A stretch of 53,801 nt of DNA, taken from the NCBI GenBank assembly GCA_944329425.1, contig CALVIG010000007.1, positions 1 to 53,801 on the forward strand, in the 5' to 3' direction. The stretch is from an uncultured Bacilli bacterium (lineage in GTDB: Bacteria > Bacillota_I > Bacilli_A > RF39 > UBA660). Shown here piece after piece: positions 7,023 through 15,568 of the stretch (positions are counted from its first letter, which is position 1; every line of letters starts with the position of its first letter). Under the pieces are notes generated by a model. The model was not told where the DNA came from. It saw only the letters and a program-made list of their open reading frames with translations, and did no database searches. Position numbers and translations under genes: made by a program.

Positions 7023-8747
7023 ATGAAAAAGAAAAACGGGTTTACGTTAGTGGAGCTATTAGTAACGATAGCGTTAATATTAATGGTGTTAGGTATTGCA
7101 ATCGTAAGTATAATAAAAATAAGTGATACCAAAAAACAAGAAGCTTACGAACAGGTAAAAAAACAAATATTAACGGCCGCAGAGCAGTACTTGGAAACTA
7201 ACGCTTATTATAAAGAAAGTATAACAAATACTGGAAATATAAAAATATCATTAGGCTTATTAGTTAATGAAGACTATCTTAACGCCGTCACTAATCCAAT
7301 AACTGGTAAAAAATTAAATGAATGTAATTACGTAGAAGTAACTAAAAATAATTCTTCGTTAAATTATTCGTTTGTGGATGATCAAAAAGATTGCTCTTCT
7401 AATTCATACGTAGACGTATCAGAGGCGGCATCCGCGCCAAAAATAAATGCCACGATTATTGGGAAACAAGGTAATATTAAAGATAATAATCAGTATTGGT
7501 ATATTTTAGATGATCAAGGTAATACTCCTTATATTGAAATTACCGCAACTGATGAAAATTCTTCATTAAGTACGCCTATACAAATTAAAAATAATTCAGG
7601 AGAATATGCTAATTTGAATACCGAAATAGAAGAAGAAAAACAAAATTCAAATTATACAAAAATTAAGGCATACGATTATGGATCATACGCTACTTCCACT
7701 GAAAATAAAAACGTTTGTTATAAGGTAACTAATGATAACAACGTGTCTTCAGAAACATGTGTTCAGTATAGTGTTGATGTTGATTTACCGGTTTGCGATT
7801 TTAAAATTACAGGAATTATTAAGGAAACAGGGTCTTTATATAACACTTATTATCAGTTAGGAACAATTGATTTAATTTCGATTGGACCGTTGTTAAGATT
7901 AAATGCAAGTGATGAAATAAGTGGTATTAATGAAGAAAAAACAAAAGCAATATCTCCTTCAAATAATGAATATAAATATAGCGGAATGATTCATTCAACT
8001 GGAATTTCTATATATAACACGAATGGAAAAGCTGTTACGTGGAAAGCAAATGTATTTGATAATGCTGGCAATCAAAATGCGTGTTCAAAGCAACTTAAGA
8101 TAGATCCGTATGGGTTCAAAGATTTTTTTGATAAATATAAAAAAACAGTTACCTGTGGCAACACAACGGGTGAGTCAACAAAGTGGACTAATACATATAG
8201 AACAATAACCCAAGAATTTATTATTGAACAAGATGGCAAAAAAACAACGAAAAATGTAACAAAGACCTTCAACACCTCTACTAAAGTAGGGAATGTAACC
8301 TATTTTGATGGAACCACTATATTTTCGTGTCCTGTAAATGTTTATGTAGATAAAGAGCCGCCTGTGATTACTAACAGTGGTGGAGGAAGAGTAAGCTGTA
8401 AGAAAAATTCAAGCTCATCTTATTATAATACATGGGGATATTCGATATCTTATTATGATGAATTAAGTGGAGCAACAGCATATTTAACCTCTTATTATTC
8501 TAGTAGTAATTGTAAGTCATTTTATTGGGCAAACAGTGGGCTTTCTCAAAAAAATGCATCTTCTGCAGCTAAAACATTTAGTGTTTTTGCAGGATGTAGT
8601 AATAATACTAGTCCTCAAGCTAAATTTAAGGTGGTTGATGGTGCTGGTAATGTTAGTTATGCTAATGTTACTGCAAATACATCTAATATAAACAGTTCAA
8701 ATACTAATGTATGTAATTCTTCTTCATGGTATACATCTAATAGGTAA
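7023..8747 (+). CDS. giant prepilin with adhesin-like Ig-type repeats
   Basis: The N-terminus is a textbook class III/type IV prepilin signal: MKKKNG, then FTLVELL with Glu at +5 and a roughly 25-residue hydrophobic helix (7-30). It should be cut after Gly6 by the prepilin peptidase at 36500. Typical pilins have 120-200 residues; this one has 574. After a pilin-sized head (to about 135) come Ser/Asn/Thr/Tyr-rich segments with at least two repeats of an extracellular Ig-like type. Each opens with a VDxxxP element (VDLPVCDF near 256, VDKEPPVI near 442) and ends with an Asp-x-Ala-Gly-Asn loop (FDNAGN near 347, VDGAGN near 538). Cysteines occur in pairs, suggesting disulfides outside the cell. 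The likely role is a tip pilin or adhesin (inference). Codon choice in the second half differs from the first half and from neighbouring genes, as described in the findings. Confidence 0.85.
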   Translation: MKKKNGFTLVELLVTIALILMVLGIAIVSIIKISDTKKQEAYEQVKKQILTAAEQYLETNAYYKESITNTGNIKISLGLLVNEDYLNAVTNPITGKKLNECNYVEVTKNNSSLNYSFVDDQKDCSSNSYVDVSEAASAPKINATIIGKQGNIKDNNQYWYILDDQGNTPYIEITATDENSSLSTPIQIKNNSGEYANLNTEIEEEKQNSNYTKIKAYDYGSYATSTENKNVCYKVTNDNNVSSETCVQYSVDVDLPVCDFKITGIIKETGSLYNTYYQLGTIDLISIGPLLRLNASDEISGINEEKTKAISPSNNEYKYSGMIHSTGISIYNTNGKAVTWKANVFDNAGNQNACSKQLKIDPYGFKDFFDKYKKTVTCGNTTGESTKWTNTYRTITQEFIIEQDGKKTTKNVTKTFNTSTKVGNVTYFDGTTIFSCPVNVYVDKEPPVITNSGGGRVSCKKNSSSSYYNTWGYSISYYDELSGATAYLTSYYSSSNCKSFYWANSGLSQKNASSAAKTFSVFAGCSNNTSPQAKFKVVDGAGNVSYANVTANTSNINSSNTNVCNSSSWYTSNR

Positions 8748-8783
8748 ATGTGTTAATATATGGATTTTTTAAAAAATAGTTGT

Positions 8784-8789
8784 TATAAT
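8784..8789 (+). promoter_or_regulatory. probable -10 box of the alaS T-box transcript
   Basis: A TGTTATAATA element (TATAAT at 8784-8789) lies about 20 bases before the first T-box stem. Seventeen bases upstream only TGGATT is found, so the -35 box is weak. Confidence 0.45.
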
Positions 8790-8805
8790 ACTAATATATT
8801 TAAAT

Positions 8806-9006
8806 TGTCGATGAAAAATTAGTAAGTAAAAATAATCTTCAAAGAGAGCTGGTGTTTGGTGTAAACCAGTAAGATGTTTTTGCTGAAGCTATTTTCGGAA
8901 TGCAGTAAAAAACTGCCGGTTAAAAACCGTTATGTAAAATTAAGTATAAAATAGGATGGTACCACGAGCCTTTCGTTCCTAATGAGGGGAGTGGTGCCTT
9001 TTTATA
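8806..9006 (+). promoter_or_regulatory. alanine T-box riboswitch
   Basis: The leader carries all landmarks of a T-box. Stem I has an AGTA-type motif and the distal GAGAGCTGG...AAACCAG element. A specifier loop shows GAAGCTA, with Ala codon GCT at 8888-8890. The T-box sequence AGGATGGTACCACG is at 8953-8966. Its TGGT can pair with an ACCA tRNA end, which fits the A discriminator of tRNA-Ala. A terminator stem (GGTACCAC with GTGGTGCC, 8958-8998) and T run follow, overlapping the antiterminator. Uncharged tRNA-Ala should allow readthrough into the genes at 9020 and 9575 (alaS). Confidence 0.93.
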
Positions 9007-9019
9007 TGGGAGGGATAAA

Positions 9020-9574
9020 ATGGAATTAAGTAAAAAAGATGTAAAAATATTCATAACTGCCGGCAAGGCTAATTCGGGTAAAGATACAACCTGTGAGTTA
9101 ATTGATAATTATTTCAAATTAAAGGGTAAAAAAATCGTTAATTTGCAGTTTTCTTCTTACATAAAAATGTATGCTAAAACCCTATCAGGTTGGAATGGTG
9201 ATGAAGATACCAAGCCAAGAAGTTTGCTTCAGGAACTTGGTACTGAAATAATTAGAAAAAAAATTGACAATGATTTTTTCATAAAAAGAATAATTGGGGA
9301 TATTGAGGTTTATTCTTATTATTGTGATGCTATAACGATAAGTGATGCAAGACTCCCAGAGGAACTTGATAGTATTAAAAAAAGTTTTAAAAACGTGTAT
9401 AAAATTAAAATAGAAAGACCAAACTATGAAAACAATTTAAATGATACAGAAAGAAAGCACATCACCGAAACTGCTTTAGATAATTATGATGATTATGATT
9501 ATGTTTTGGTAAATGATGGAAGTATAGAAGAATTAAATGAAAAAGTAATTAAAATAATTGATGAGGTGATATAA
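9020..9574 (+). CDS. deoxynucleoside monophosphate kinase-like P-loop protein
   Basis: This 184-residue protein has a P-loop GKANSGKDTT at about 15-24, a segment LLQELGTEIIRKK near 75-87, and a SDARLPEE segment near 113-120 that matches the conserved DVRFPNE-type motif of dNMP kinases (phage T4 gene 1 and relatives). It would phosphorylate dNMPs with ATP, but the substrate is not certain and other small P-loop kinases are possible. The start has GGGAGGGAT. It is the first gene after the alanine T-box; its stop codon is immediately followed by the alaS ATG, so its expression should follow that of alaS. This placement is unusual, as in most Firmicutes the T-box is directly followed by the synthetase. 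Confidence 0.75.
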   Translation: MELSKKDVKIFITAGKANSGKDTTCELIDNYFKLKGKKIVNLQFSSYIKMYAKTLSGWNGDEDTKPRSLLQELGTEIIRKKIDNDFFIKRIIGDIEVYSYYCDAITISDARLPEELDSIKKSFKNVYKIKIERPNYENNLNDTERKHITETALDNYDDYDYVLVNDGSIEELNEKVIKIIDEVI

Positions 9575-12298
9575 ATGAAAAAATTAAATAGTAAAGAACT
9601 TAGAAACCTATGGATAAAATTTTATGAAGAACGAGGGCATAAAAACATAGGAGCAGTATCTTTAATTGGTGATGGAACAACAGGCGTTTTATTTAACGTA
9701 GCAGGAATGCAACCTTTAATGCCATATCTTTTAGGTAAACCTCATCCTTTAGGAAAAAGGTTATGTAACGTTCAAGGGTGTGTAAGAACGAATGATATAG
9801 ATTCTGTAGGTGACGCTTCACACGCTACGTTTTTTGAAATGATGGGTAGCTGGAGTTTAGGAGATTACTTTAAAGAAGAAAGAATTAAATGGAGTTATGA
9901 TTTATTTACAAAGGTGCTTGAAATTCCAAGAGAAAGACTTGCTACAACTTGTTTTGAAGGAGACGAAAACGCCCCAAGGGATGATGAAGCTGCAATTATT
10001 AAAGAAAAAGTTGGATTTAAAAAGGAAAATATTTATTTCTTGCCAAAAAGTGATAACTGGTGGGAAATAGAATCTGGTCCATGTGGCCCTGATAGCGAAT
10101 ATTTTTATATAACAGATAAGCCAGCATGTTCAGAAAAATGTAACCCATCTTGTGATTGTGGGCACTTTATTGAAATAGGTAATGACGTATTTATGCAATA
10201 CGAAAAAATAGATAAAGATAAGTACGTCCCGTTAAAAAATAAAAACGTAGATACAGGTTGGGGATTCGAAAGAATACTTGCGTTTTTAAACACGGAAGAT
10301 GGGGATATTTATAAAACCGATTTATATACTGGTGTAATGAATATTTTAGAAGAAAAACTTGGTGTTAAATATAATACTAGCGAAGACATAGATAGATCAA
10401 TTAGGATCATTCTTGATCATACTAGAACTGCTACCATGCTTTTAGGAGATGAAAAACATTTAACACCATCTAACGTTGGTGCGGGTTATATTTTAAGAAG
10501 ACTTATTAGAAGGGCAATTAGGCACACTAAAAAGCTTAATTTAGAACCTACCATATTGATTGATATTGCTAAATATTTTATTGAAAAAGTATATGATGAA
10601 AGTTATCCTAATTTATTGAAATCACAAGATTTTATACTAAATGAAATAAAAAAAGAAACAAATAATTTTTTAAAAACGTTATCTAACGGTTTAAAAGAGT
10701 TAGAAAAAATGATTGATAAAAACATAACTGATGATAACAGAAAATTAGATTCATCTTTATGTTTTAAGCTATATGATACTTACGGATTTCCTTTTGAATT
10801 AACTAGTGAAATACTAAAAGAAAAAAACATAATTGCATCAAAGGAAGAATTTGATAAATACATGGAACATCAAAAGAATTTAGCTAGACAAAACGTTAAA
10901 AAAATAGATGATTTAAAGGTTCTTGGTGATATCAAAAACTTTAAAGAAGAAAGTACGTTCACTGGTTATGATGAGCTAGAAACAAAAGCTAAAGTAATAT
11001 TTGTTGGAGATTTAGAAGGTAACGTTGCAAATATTTATTCAGAAGGAATTTTAATTTTTGATAAAACTCCATTTTATGCAACCATGGGAGGACAAGTAGG
11101 AGATACCGGTTACGTAATTGGTAAAGATTTAGAAGCTGAGGTTTTAAAAACCGAGAAAGCTCCTAACGGTCAAAACATGTGCTACGTAAGATTACTAGAA
11201 GGAGACGTAAAAGTTGGTGAAGAAGTACTTTTAAAAGTAGATAAAGAAAAACGCTTTACTACTTGTCAAAACCATTCTGCAACGCATTTATTGCAAAGGG
11301 CTTTGCAAGATGTTTTAGGTGGCGAAGTTACTCAAGCTGGTAGCTTTGTAGATAATGAAACGCTTAGATTTGATTTTAAATTCACTGACAAAATAACCGA
11401 TGAGGATGTAATAAGAGTAGAAAACAAAGTTAATGAGATGATTAAAGAAAACATTCCAGCTATAATTACCGAAATGAGTATAGAAGATGCTAAAAAACTA
11501 GGTGCAATGGCTCTTTTTGAAGAAAAATACGGTGATGTTGTTAGGGTTGTTAAGTTTGGTTCTTCGGTAGAATTATGTGGAGGAACCCATGTTACTAATA
11601 CCGGTAACATTAGAAGTTTTGCCATTAAATCGATAGAGTCTAAAGGGCTTAACGTGTATAGAATAGAAGCTGTTTGTGATACTAATTTGGAAACCGAAGT
11701 TTTTGAAATGATAAAACCATATAATGATGAGATGATTTTATTATTAAAAAAAGCAAAAAAAATAATAGAGGAAGCAGAAAAAGATGAAATAAAGTTAAAC
11801 TTTAGTCCTCAAATATCAAACGAAAGGCCAAAATGCTATAAAGATATTTTAGAAAATAAATTAGAGGTAACTAATTTACGTAAAGAAGTAAATGAATTAG
11901 AAAAAGAATATAAACAGGAACTTATAAAAAAAGAATTATCTAAAACTGATGAATACGTGTCTAATAAAATAACTGGCAAATATGGTGATGTAGTTATTTT
12001 AAGTCTTCATGATCATGATATGGAAACGATAAAATCCTTAGTAGGTTCTATATTAAATAAACTAAATAATGGTATAGTATTTATTTCCAACGTAAAAGAA
12101 GGAGCAATAAACTTTGTATGTAAAGCAAATGAAAATTTAAAAGGATTAGTAAATTCTGGAGAATTAGTAAAAGACGTTTCTAAAATAGCGGAAGGAAATG
12201 GTGGCGGAAGCCCAACTTTTGCTCAAGGTGGGGGAACAAGACCTGATAAACTTGATATTATTGAAAGTTACGTTAAATCTAAGTTAGTTGAAGAATAA
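9575..12298 (+). CDS. alaS: alanine--tRNA ligase
   Basis: AlaRS charges tRNA-Ala and hydrolyses mischarged Ser/Gly-tRNA. The 907-residue length is normal. The class II catalytic domain fills about 1-240. The editing domain has the zinc-binding HSATHLL (about 567-573) and CGGTH (about 668-672) motifs. The C-Ala domain ends with the glycine-rich GGGSPTFAQGGG stretch. An insert with CNPSCDCGH around 189-197 is Cys-rich and could bind a metal. It is translated directly after the dNMP-kinase-like gene and controlled by the upstream T-box. mltG follows after 12 bases without a visible terminator and is probably in the same transcript. Confidence 0.97.
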   Translation: MKKLNSKELRNLWIKFYEERGHKNIGAVSLIGDGTTGVLFNVAGMQPLMPYLLGKPHPLGKRLCNVQGCVRTNDIDSVGDASHATFFEMMGSWSLGDYFKEERIKWSYDLFTKVLEIPRERLATTCFEGDENAPRDDEAAIIKEKVGFKKENIYFLPKSDNWWEIESGPCGPDSEYFYITDKPACSEKCNPSCDCGHFIEIGNDVFMQYEKIDKDKYVPLKNKNVDTGWGFERILAFLNTEDGDIYKTDLYTGVMNILEEKLGVKYNTSEDIDRSIRIILDHTRTATMLLGDEKHLTPSNVGAGYILRRLIRRAIRHTKKLNLEPTILIDIAKYFIEKVYDESYPNLLKSQDFILNEIKKETNNFLKTLSNGLKELEKMIDKNITDDNRKLDSSLCFKLYDTYGFPFELTSEILKEKNIIASKEEFDKYMEHQKNLARQNVKKIDDLKVLGDIKNFKEESTFTGYDELETKAKVIFVGDLEGNVANIYSEGILIFDKTPFYATMGGQVGDTGYVIGKDLEAEVLKTEKAPNGQNMCYVRLLEGDVKVGEEVLLKVDKEKRFTTCQNHSATHLLQRALQDVLGGEVTQAGSFVDNETLRFDFKFTDKITDEDVIRVENKVNEMIKENIPAIITEMSIEDAKKLGAMALFEEKYGDVVRVVKFGSSVELCGGTHVTNTGNIRSFAIKSIESKGLNVYRIEAVCDTNLETEVFEMIKPYNDEMILLLKKAKKIIEEAEKDEIKLNFSPQISNERPKCYKDILENKLEVTNLRKEVNELEKEYKQELIKKELSKTDEYVSNKITGKYGDVVILSLHDHDMETIKSLVGSILNKLNNGIVFISNVKEGAINFVCKANENLKGLVNSGELVKDVSKIAEGNGGGSPTFAQGGGTRPDKLDIIESYVKSKLVEE

Positions 12299-12310
12299 AG
12301 AGGTAAAGTT

Positions 12311-13417
12311 ATGGATGAAGTAAATAAGAAGCATAAAAAAAGAAAGCTAAAAAAGCCAATAAAAATGGCGCTTATATTAATTATGTTAATCATTTTTGTT
12401 ATATTAGCTGCTACGATTACGTTTAACATTATGTTGTCACCCGTTTCATCAAAAAGTGAAGAGGTATTATTTAAAATAGAAAATGGTTTATCAGTTTATA
12501 ACGTTGGTAAAAAGTTAGAAGATGAAGGCGTTATAAGAAGCAACGTTGCTTATAAAATTTACGTTAAATTGTTAGGCGTAAATAATTATAAAGCTGGTAC
12601 CTATAAGCTAGATAAAAGTTATTCCACCAAAAAAATAATAAAAATATTAACAGGTGGTGATTATGATAAAAGCGGGATTAACATAACCTTTAAAGAAGGA
12701 AAAACAATAAGACAAGTAGCTAAAGAAATTTCAAATAAAACAAATATTAGTGAAGATGAGTTTTTTGATAAGTTAAATGATGAAGCTTATATTGATTCAT
12801 TAATTGATAAATATTGGTTTTTGACCGATGATGTTAAAAATAAAGATATATATTATCCTTTAGAGGGTTATTTGTTCCCGGATACGTATAACTTTAACGA
12901 AGAAGTTACTGTAGAAGTCATCATTGAAACAATGCTTAATCAAACGGATAAAATATTTTCTAAATATAAGAATTTAATTAATTCTAGTTCACTAAACATT
13001 CACCAATTAGTAACATTAGCATCAATCGTTGAATCAGAAGGTATTTATGATGCTGATAGAAAAATGATCGCGGGAGTTTTTTATAATCGTTTGAATAAAG
13101 GTATGTCTTTAGGTAGTGACGTTACTACTTATTACGCTTTTAAAGTTGATTTAGGTACCAGGGATTTAACTTCTGAAGAAATTAATACATATAACCCTTA
13201 CAATACAAGAGGTCCTTTAATGGCAGGTAAATTACCTGTTGGCCCAGTTTCAAATTTTGGAGAGTCATCTTTTGTAGCGGTTCTTGAGCCAACAGCTAGC
13301 GATTATTATTACTTTGTTGCGGATAAATCTGGTAAAACTCATTTTACAAAGACGTATGAGGAGCATCAAGAAGTTATTAAAGAGCTAAAAGAAGCACAAA
13401 ACTGGATAGAGTGGTAA
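12311..13417 (+). CDS. mltG: endolytic murein transglycosylase MltG
   Basis: MltG (YceG/YrrL) cuts nascent glycan strands at the membrane and so ends peptidoglycan polymerisation. The 368-residue protein has a Lys-rich cytoplasmic start, one transmembrane helix at about 18-42, a LysM-like part, and the YceG catalytic domain. The catalytic Glu lies in LASIVESEG near residue 241. The PYNTRGPLMAGKLPVGPVSN region near 300-318 is also typical. The start has AGAGGTAAAG. In Bacillus the same gene (yrrL) sits between yrzB and yrrM; here it has moved next to alaS. A terminator overlaps its last codons. Confidence 0.95.
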   Translation: MDEVNKKHKKRKLKKPIKMALILIMLIIFVILAATITFNIMLSPVSSKSEEVLFKIENGLSVYNVGKKLEDEGVIRSNVAYKIYVKLLGVNNYKAGTYKLDKSYSTKKIIKILTGGDYDKSGINITFKEGKTIRQVAKEISNKTNISEDEFFDKLNDEAYIDSLIDKYWFLTDDVKNKDIYYPLEGYLFPDTYNFNEEVTVEVIIETMLNQTDKIFSKYKNLINSSSLNIHQLVTLASIVESEGIYDADRKMIAGVFYNRLNKGMSLGSDVTTYYAFKVDLGTRDLTSEEINTYNPYNTRGPLMAGKLPVGPVSNFGESSFVAVLEPTASDYYYFVADKSGKTHFTKTYEEHQEVIKELKEAQNWIEW

Positions 13418-13433
13418 CTTTATCTAGTTTTTT
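13400..13433 (+). terminator. intrinsic terminator overlapping the mltG stop
   Basis: AACTGGATA within the last codons of mltG pairs with TATCTAGTT (13421-13429, one G-T pair) and is followed by six T. It should close the T-box/alaS/mltG transcript. Confidence 0.7.
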
Positions 13434-13473
13434 AAATTTATTATGATATAATATTCAACCAGGAAGTGAGAGT

Positions 13474-14460
13474 ATGTCAAACAATGTTTTTTGCTCTTTA
13501 GATGAATCTAGTAGAAATAAATTAAAAAATGATTTACATGATTTTTATATTCCATACCGAAAAACACTTAATTTACCCTCTATAGTAACTTTTGGAACCG
13601 AAATAGAATTTAAACACCCAAAATATAATGATAATTATATATCAGGTTTTATGGACTTCGATAATGCTGCTAGAATTTTGTTAGAAGATATGAATTTTGA
13701 TTTTAATGATTGGAAAATTGAAAACGAAATAAATAATCATATTGAAGTTATTAGCCCTGTTTTAACTGATGGTAAAACAACATGGCAAGAGCTCGATAAT
13801 GTTTTGACGTTTTTAAAAAATAATGGTTGTTATTACTCAAAAGAATGTGGTGCCCATATTCATATTGGAAAAGCGATATTTAATAAAAACCCATTAGGAT
13901 GGATTAATTTTTTTAAGATGTGGTATGTATTTGAAGACTTTATTTTCTTATTTTCAAATGGTGAAGAATATAACACAAGACAAAATGCTAATTCTAAAGC
14001 TAAAAAAATTCCGCAAATTTGTAAAAATATAATTAATGATTATAATTATTTTTCTATAATTGATTCTTCATATTTATCTGATGTTAAAATTTATTGTATT
14101 AGATTTACAAGTAGTTTTAATGGCGTAAAATATCAAACCGATTTAAATACAACAGTTACTAATTATACTGATAATGATAAAGAAAAAACCATAGAATTTA
14201 GAAATCCTAACGGAACGCTTAATAAGGTGATATGGCAAAATAACGTTAATTTTTTTGCTAAATTGCTATTATCGTGTGCAAATGAAAATTTTGATAATGA
14301 AAAATTAGATTATCTATATGTTAATAAATCTTTAGCAAGCGAATTTGATTTATGTGACTTTGTTTTTGATAATGATTTTGATAAATTATGTTTTCTAAGA
14401 CAATATTATAAGGATTTTGAAGAAAATGGTATGGGTTACTCTAAAAAATTTTGGAAATAA
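13474..14460 (+). CDS. putative amidoligase-family (ATP-grasp-like/GCS fold) protein
   Basis: This 328-residue protein carries the marks of the putative amidoligase family: FGTEIEF at about 40-46, a conserved ENEINNHIEVISP stretch at 83-95, CGAHIHIG at 125-132, and EFRNPNGTL at 241-249. These acidic and histidine residues are the metal- and ATP-binding set in glutamine-synthetase/GCS-fold ligases. Such enzymes join amino groups to carboxylates in peptides or cell-wall and capsule precursors; the substrate here is unknown. The gene has GGAAGTGAG before ATG and TATAAT at 13447-13452. It stands between two strong boundaries, the mltG terminator and the ireB promoter, so it is a single-gene unit. 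It does not belong to this block in Bacillus, so it is probably an insertion. Confidence 0.75.
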   Translation: MSNNVFCSLDESSRNKLKNDLHDFYIPYRKTLNLPSIVTFGTEIEFKHPKYNDNYISGFMDFDNAARILLEDMNFDFNDWKIENEINNHIEVISPVLTDGKTTWQELDNVLTFLKNNGCYYSKECGAHIHIGKAIFNKNPLGWINFFKMWYVFEDFIFLFSNGEEYNTRQNANSKAKKIPQICKNIINDYNYFSIIDSSYLSDVKIYCIRFTSSFNGVKYQTDLNTTVTNYTDNDKEKTIEFRNPNGTLNKVIWQNNVNFFAKLLLSCANENFDNEKLDYLYVNKSLASEFDLCDFVFDNDFDKLCFLRQYYKDFEENGMGYSKKFWK

Positions 14461-14489
14461 TTGATATTTATTTTAATAAATGATAAAAT
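14461..14489 (+). promoter_or_regulatory. sigma-A promoter for ireB-ruvX-yrzB
   Basis: TTGATA (14461-14466) directly follows the stop of the amidoligase gene and is 17 bases from TAAAAT (14484-14489). This is close to consensus and well placed for ireB. Confidence 0.7.
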
Positions 14490-14521
14490 ATATGTATCAT
14501 ATTAATGATAGGAGTGATAAA

Positions 14522-14764
14522 ATGTCTTCAACTACTTACTTATTCAATATCGAAAATATAAATGAAGCGTTAGTTAAAGAAACGATTAAGGAAGTTTGTG
14601 AAGCTTTAGAGGAAAGAGGATATAACCCGGTGAACCAATTAGTTGGGTATTTAATGAGTGGTGATCCTGGATACATATCAAATCATAAGGAGGCTAGAAA
14701 TAAAATACTAAAAATAGACCGCAGTAAAATTCTGGAAATATTGATTAAGGAATATTTAAATTAA
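14522..14764 (+). CDS. ireB: IreB-family regulatory phosphoprotein
   Basis: IreB (UPF0297/DUF965, YrzL in Bacillus) is a small cytoplasmic protein; in enterococci it is phosphorylated by the Ser/Thr kinase IreK and restrains cephalosporin resistance. The frame opens at 14480, but the ATG at 14522 with GGAGTG seven bases upstream gives the normal 80 residues. The sequence shows the family's TYLFN start (with SS-T-T residues that could be phosphorylated), the EALEERGYNPVNQLVGYL core and the SGDPGYI segment. Its stop overlaps the ruvX start by one base. The order ireB-ruvX-yrzB is the standard Firmicutes one. Confidence 0.93.
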   Translation: MSSTTYLFNIENINEALVKETIKEVCEALEERGYNPVNQLVGYLMSGDPGYISNHKEARNKILKIDRSKILEILIKEYLN

Positions 14765-15198
14765 TGAGAATATTAGGTTTAGATTTAGGAGTTAAAACAC
14801 TTGGAGTATCGGTAAGTGATGCAACTGAAACGGTGGCAAGTGGTATTGCCACACTTAGGTTTAGTGAGAATAAACCCGAAGAATGTTTAGAGGATTTACG
14901 TAAAATAATTAACGAATATAGCGTTAAATTAATTGTTTTAGGTTTACCAAAAAACATGAATAATTCGCTAGGATTTGCTGCAAAACGTAGTGAAGATTTT
15001 AAGGCGTTACTTGAGAATAACTTTAATATTGAGGTTTGCTTTCAAGACGAAAGGCTTACGTCAGTTACCGCTAATAACGTTTTACTCCAAGCTGATGTAT
15101 CAAGAAAAAAAAGGAAAGCTAAAGTAGACACGGTAGCAGCTATAATAATTTTACAAAATTATTTAGATATAAGAAAGGGAAAAAAAGATGGAAAATAA
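14764..15198 (+). CDS. ruvX: Holliday junction resolvase-like YqgF/RuvX
   Basis: The YqgF/RuvX protein has an RNase H fold and is linked to 16S rRNA 5' end maturation or Holliday junction resolution. The 144-residue length is normal. The catalytic acidic residue is in LGLDLGVKTLGVSVSD (Asp7), with LPKNMNNS near 61-68 and QDERLTSVTA near 97-106. It is translationally coupled to ireB (one-base overlap) and overlaps the next gene by 11 bases. Confidence 0.94.
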   Translation: MRILGLDLGVKTLGVSVSDATETVASGIATLRFSENKPEECLEDLRKIINEYSVKLIVLGLPKNMNNSLGFAAKRSEDFKALLENNFNIEVCFQDERLTSVTANNVLLQADVSRKKRKAKVDTVAAIIILQNYLDIRKGKKDGK

Positions 15199-15490
15199 AG
15201 AGGTAAAACAAGACAATACGTTTACTATCGTAAGTGATGATGGTAAAGAAATAAAATGTGAAATTCTTTTCACGTATGAAGATGAAAAAACAAAGAAAAA
15301 TTACATGGCTTATACGGATAATACCATTGATGAAGAGGGAAACACTAAAGTATATGCTTCGATTTTTAATCCTGAAGAGGAAAATCCGGTACTTTTACCA
15401 ATTGAAACCGATGAAGAATGGAAAATAATAGAAGGTATTTTAGCATCTTTATCAAATGAAACAGATGATGAAGACAAGAAGGCAGAATAA
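15188..15490 (+). CDS. yrzB: DUF1292 protein (YrzB family)
   Basis: This 100-residue acidic protein matches DUF1292/YrzB: a short beta-rich core with FTIVSDDGKEIKCEILFTYE, then YMAYTDN and the YASIFNPEEE stretch, and an acidic tail. The function is unknown, but the gene is fixed behind ireB-ruvX in most Firmicutes. The start has AAAGGGAAAAAAAG and overlaps ruvX. A strong terminator follows. Confidence 0.9.
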   Translation: MENKEVKQDNTFTIVSDDGKEIKCEILFTYEDEKTKKNYMAYTDNTIDEEGNTKVYASIFNPEEENPVLLPIETDEEWKIIEGILASLSNETDDEDKKAE

Positions 15491-15503
15491 TTTCTGCTTT
15501 TTT
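15482..15503 (+). terminator. intrinsic terminator after yrzB
   Basis: GCAGAA and TTCTGC form a stem with a 4-base loop and a T run. It closes the ireB operon. Confidence 0.8.
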
Positions 15504-15511
15504 ATTTTTAG

Positions 15512-15541
15512 TTGATTTTTATGCGATTATGATGATATAAT
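15512..15541 (+). promoter_or_regulatory. promoter for the yrrM-trhP1-trhP2 operon
   Basis: TTGATT (15512-15517) and TATAAT (15536-15541) are 18 bases apart, directly after the yrzB terminator. Confidence 0.65.
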
Positions 15542-15568
15542 TATTCAAGAATTTAGGTGGTGTTTTAT

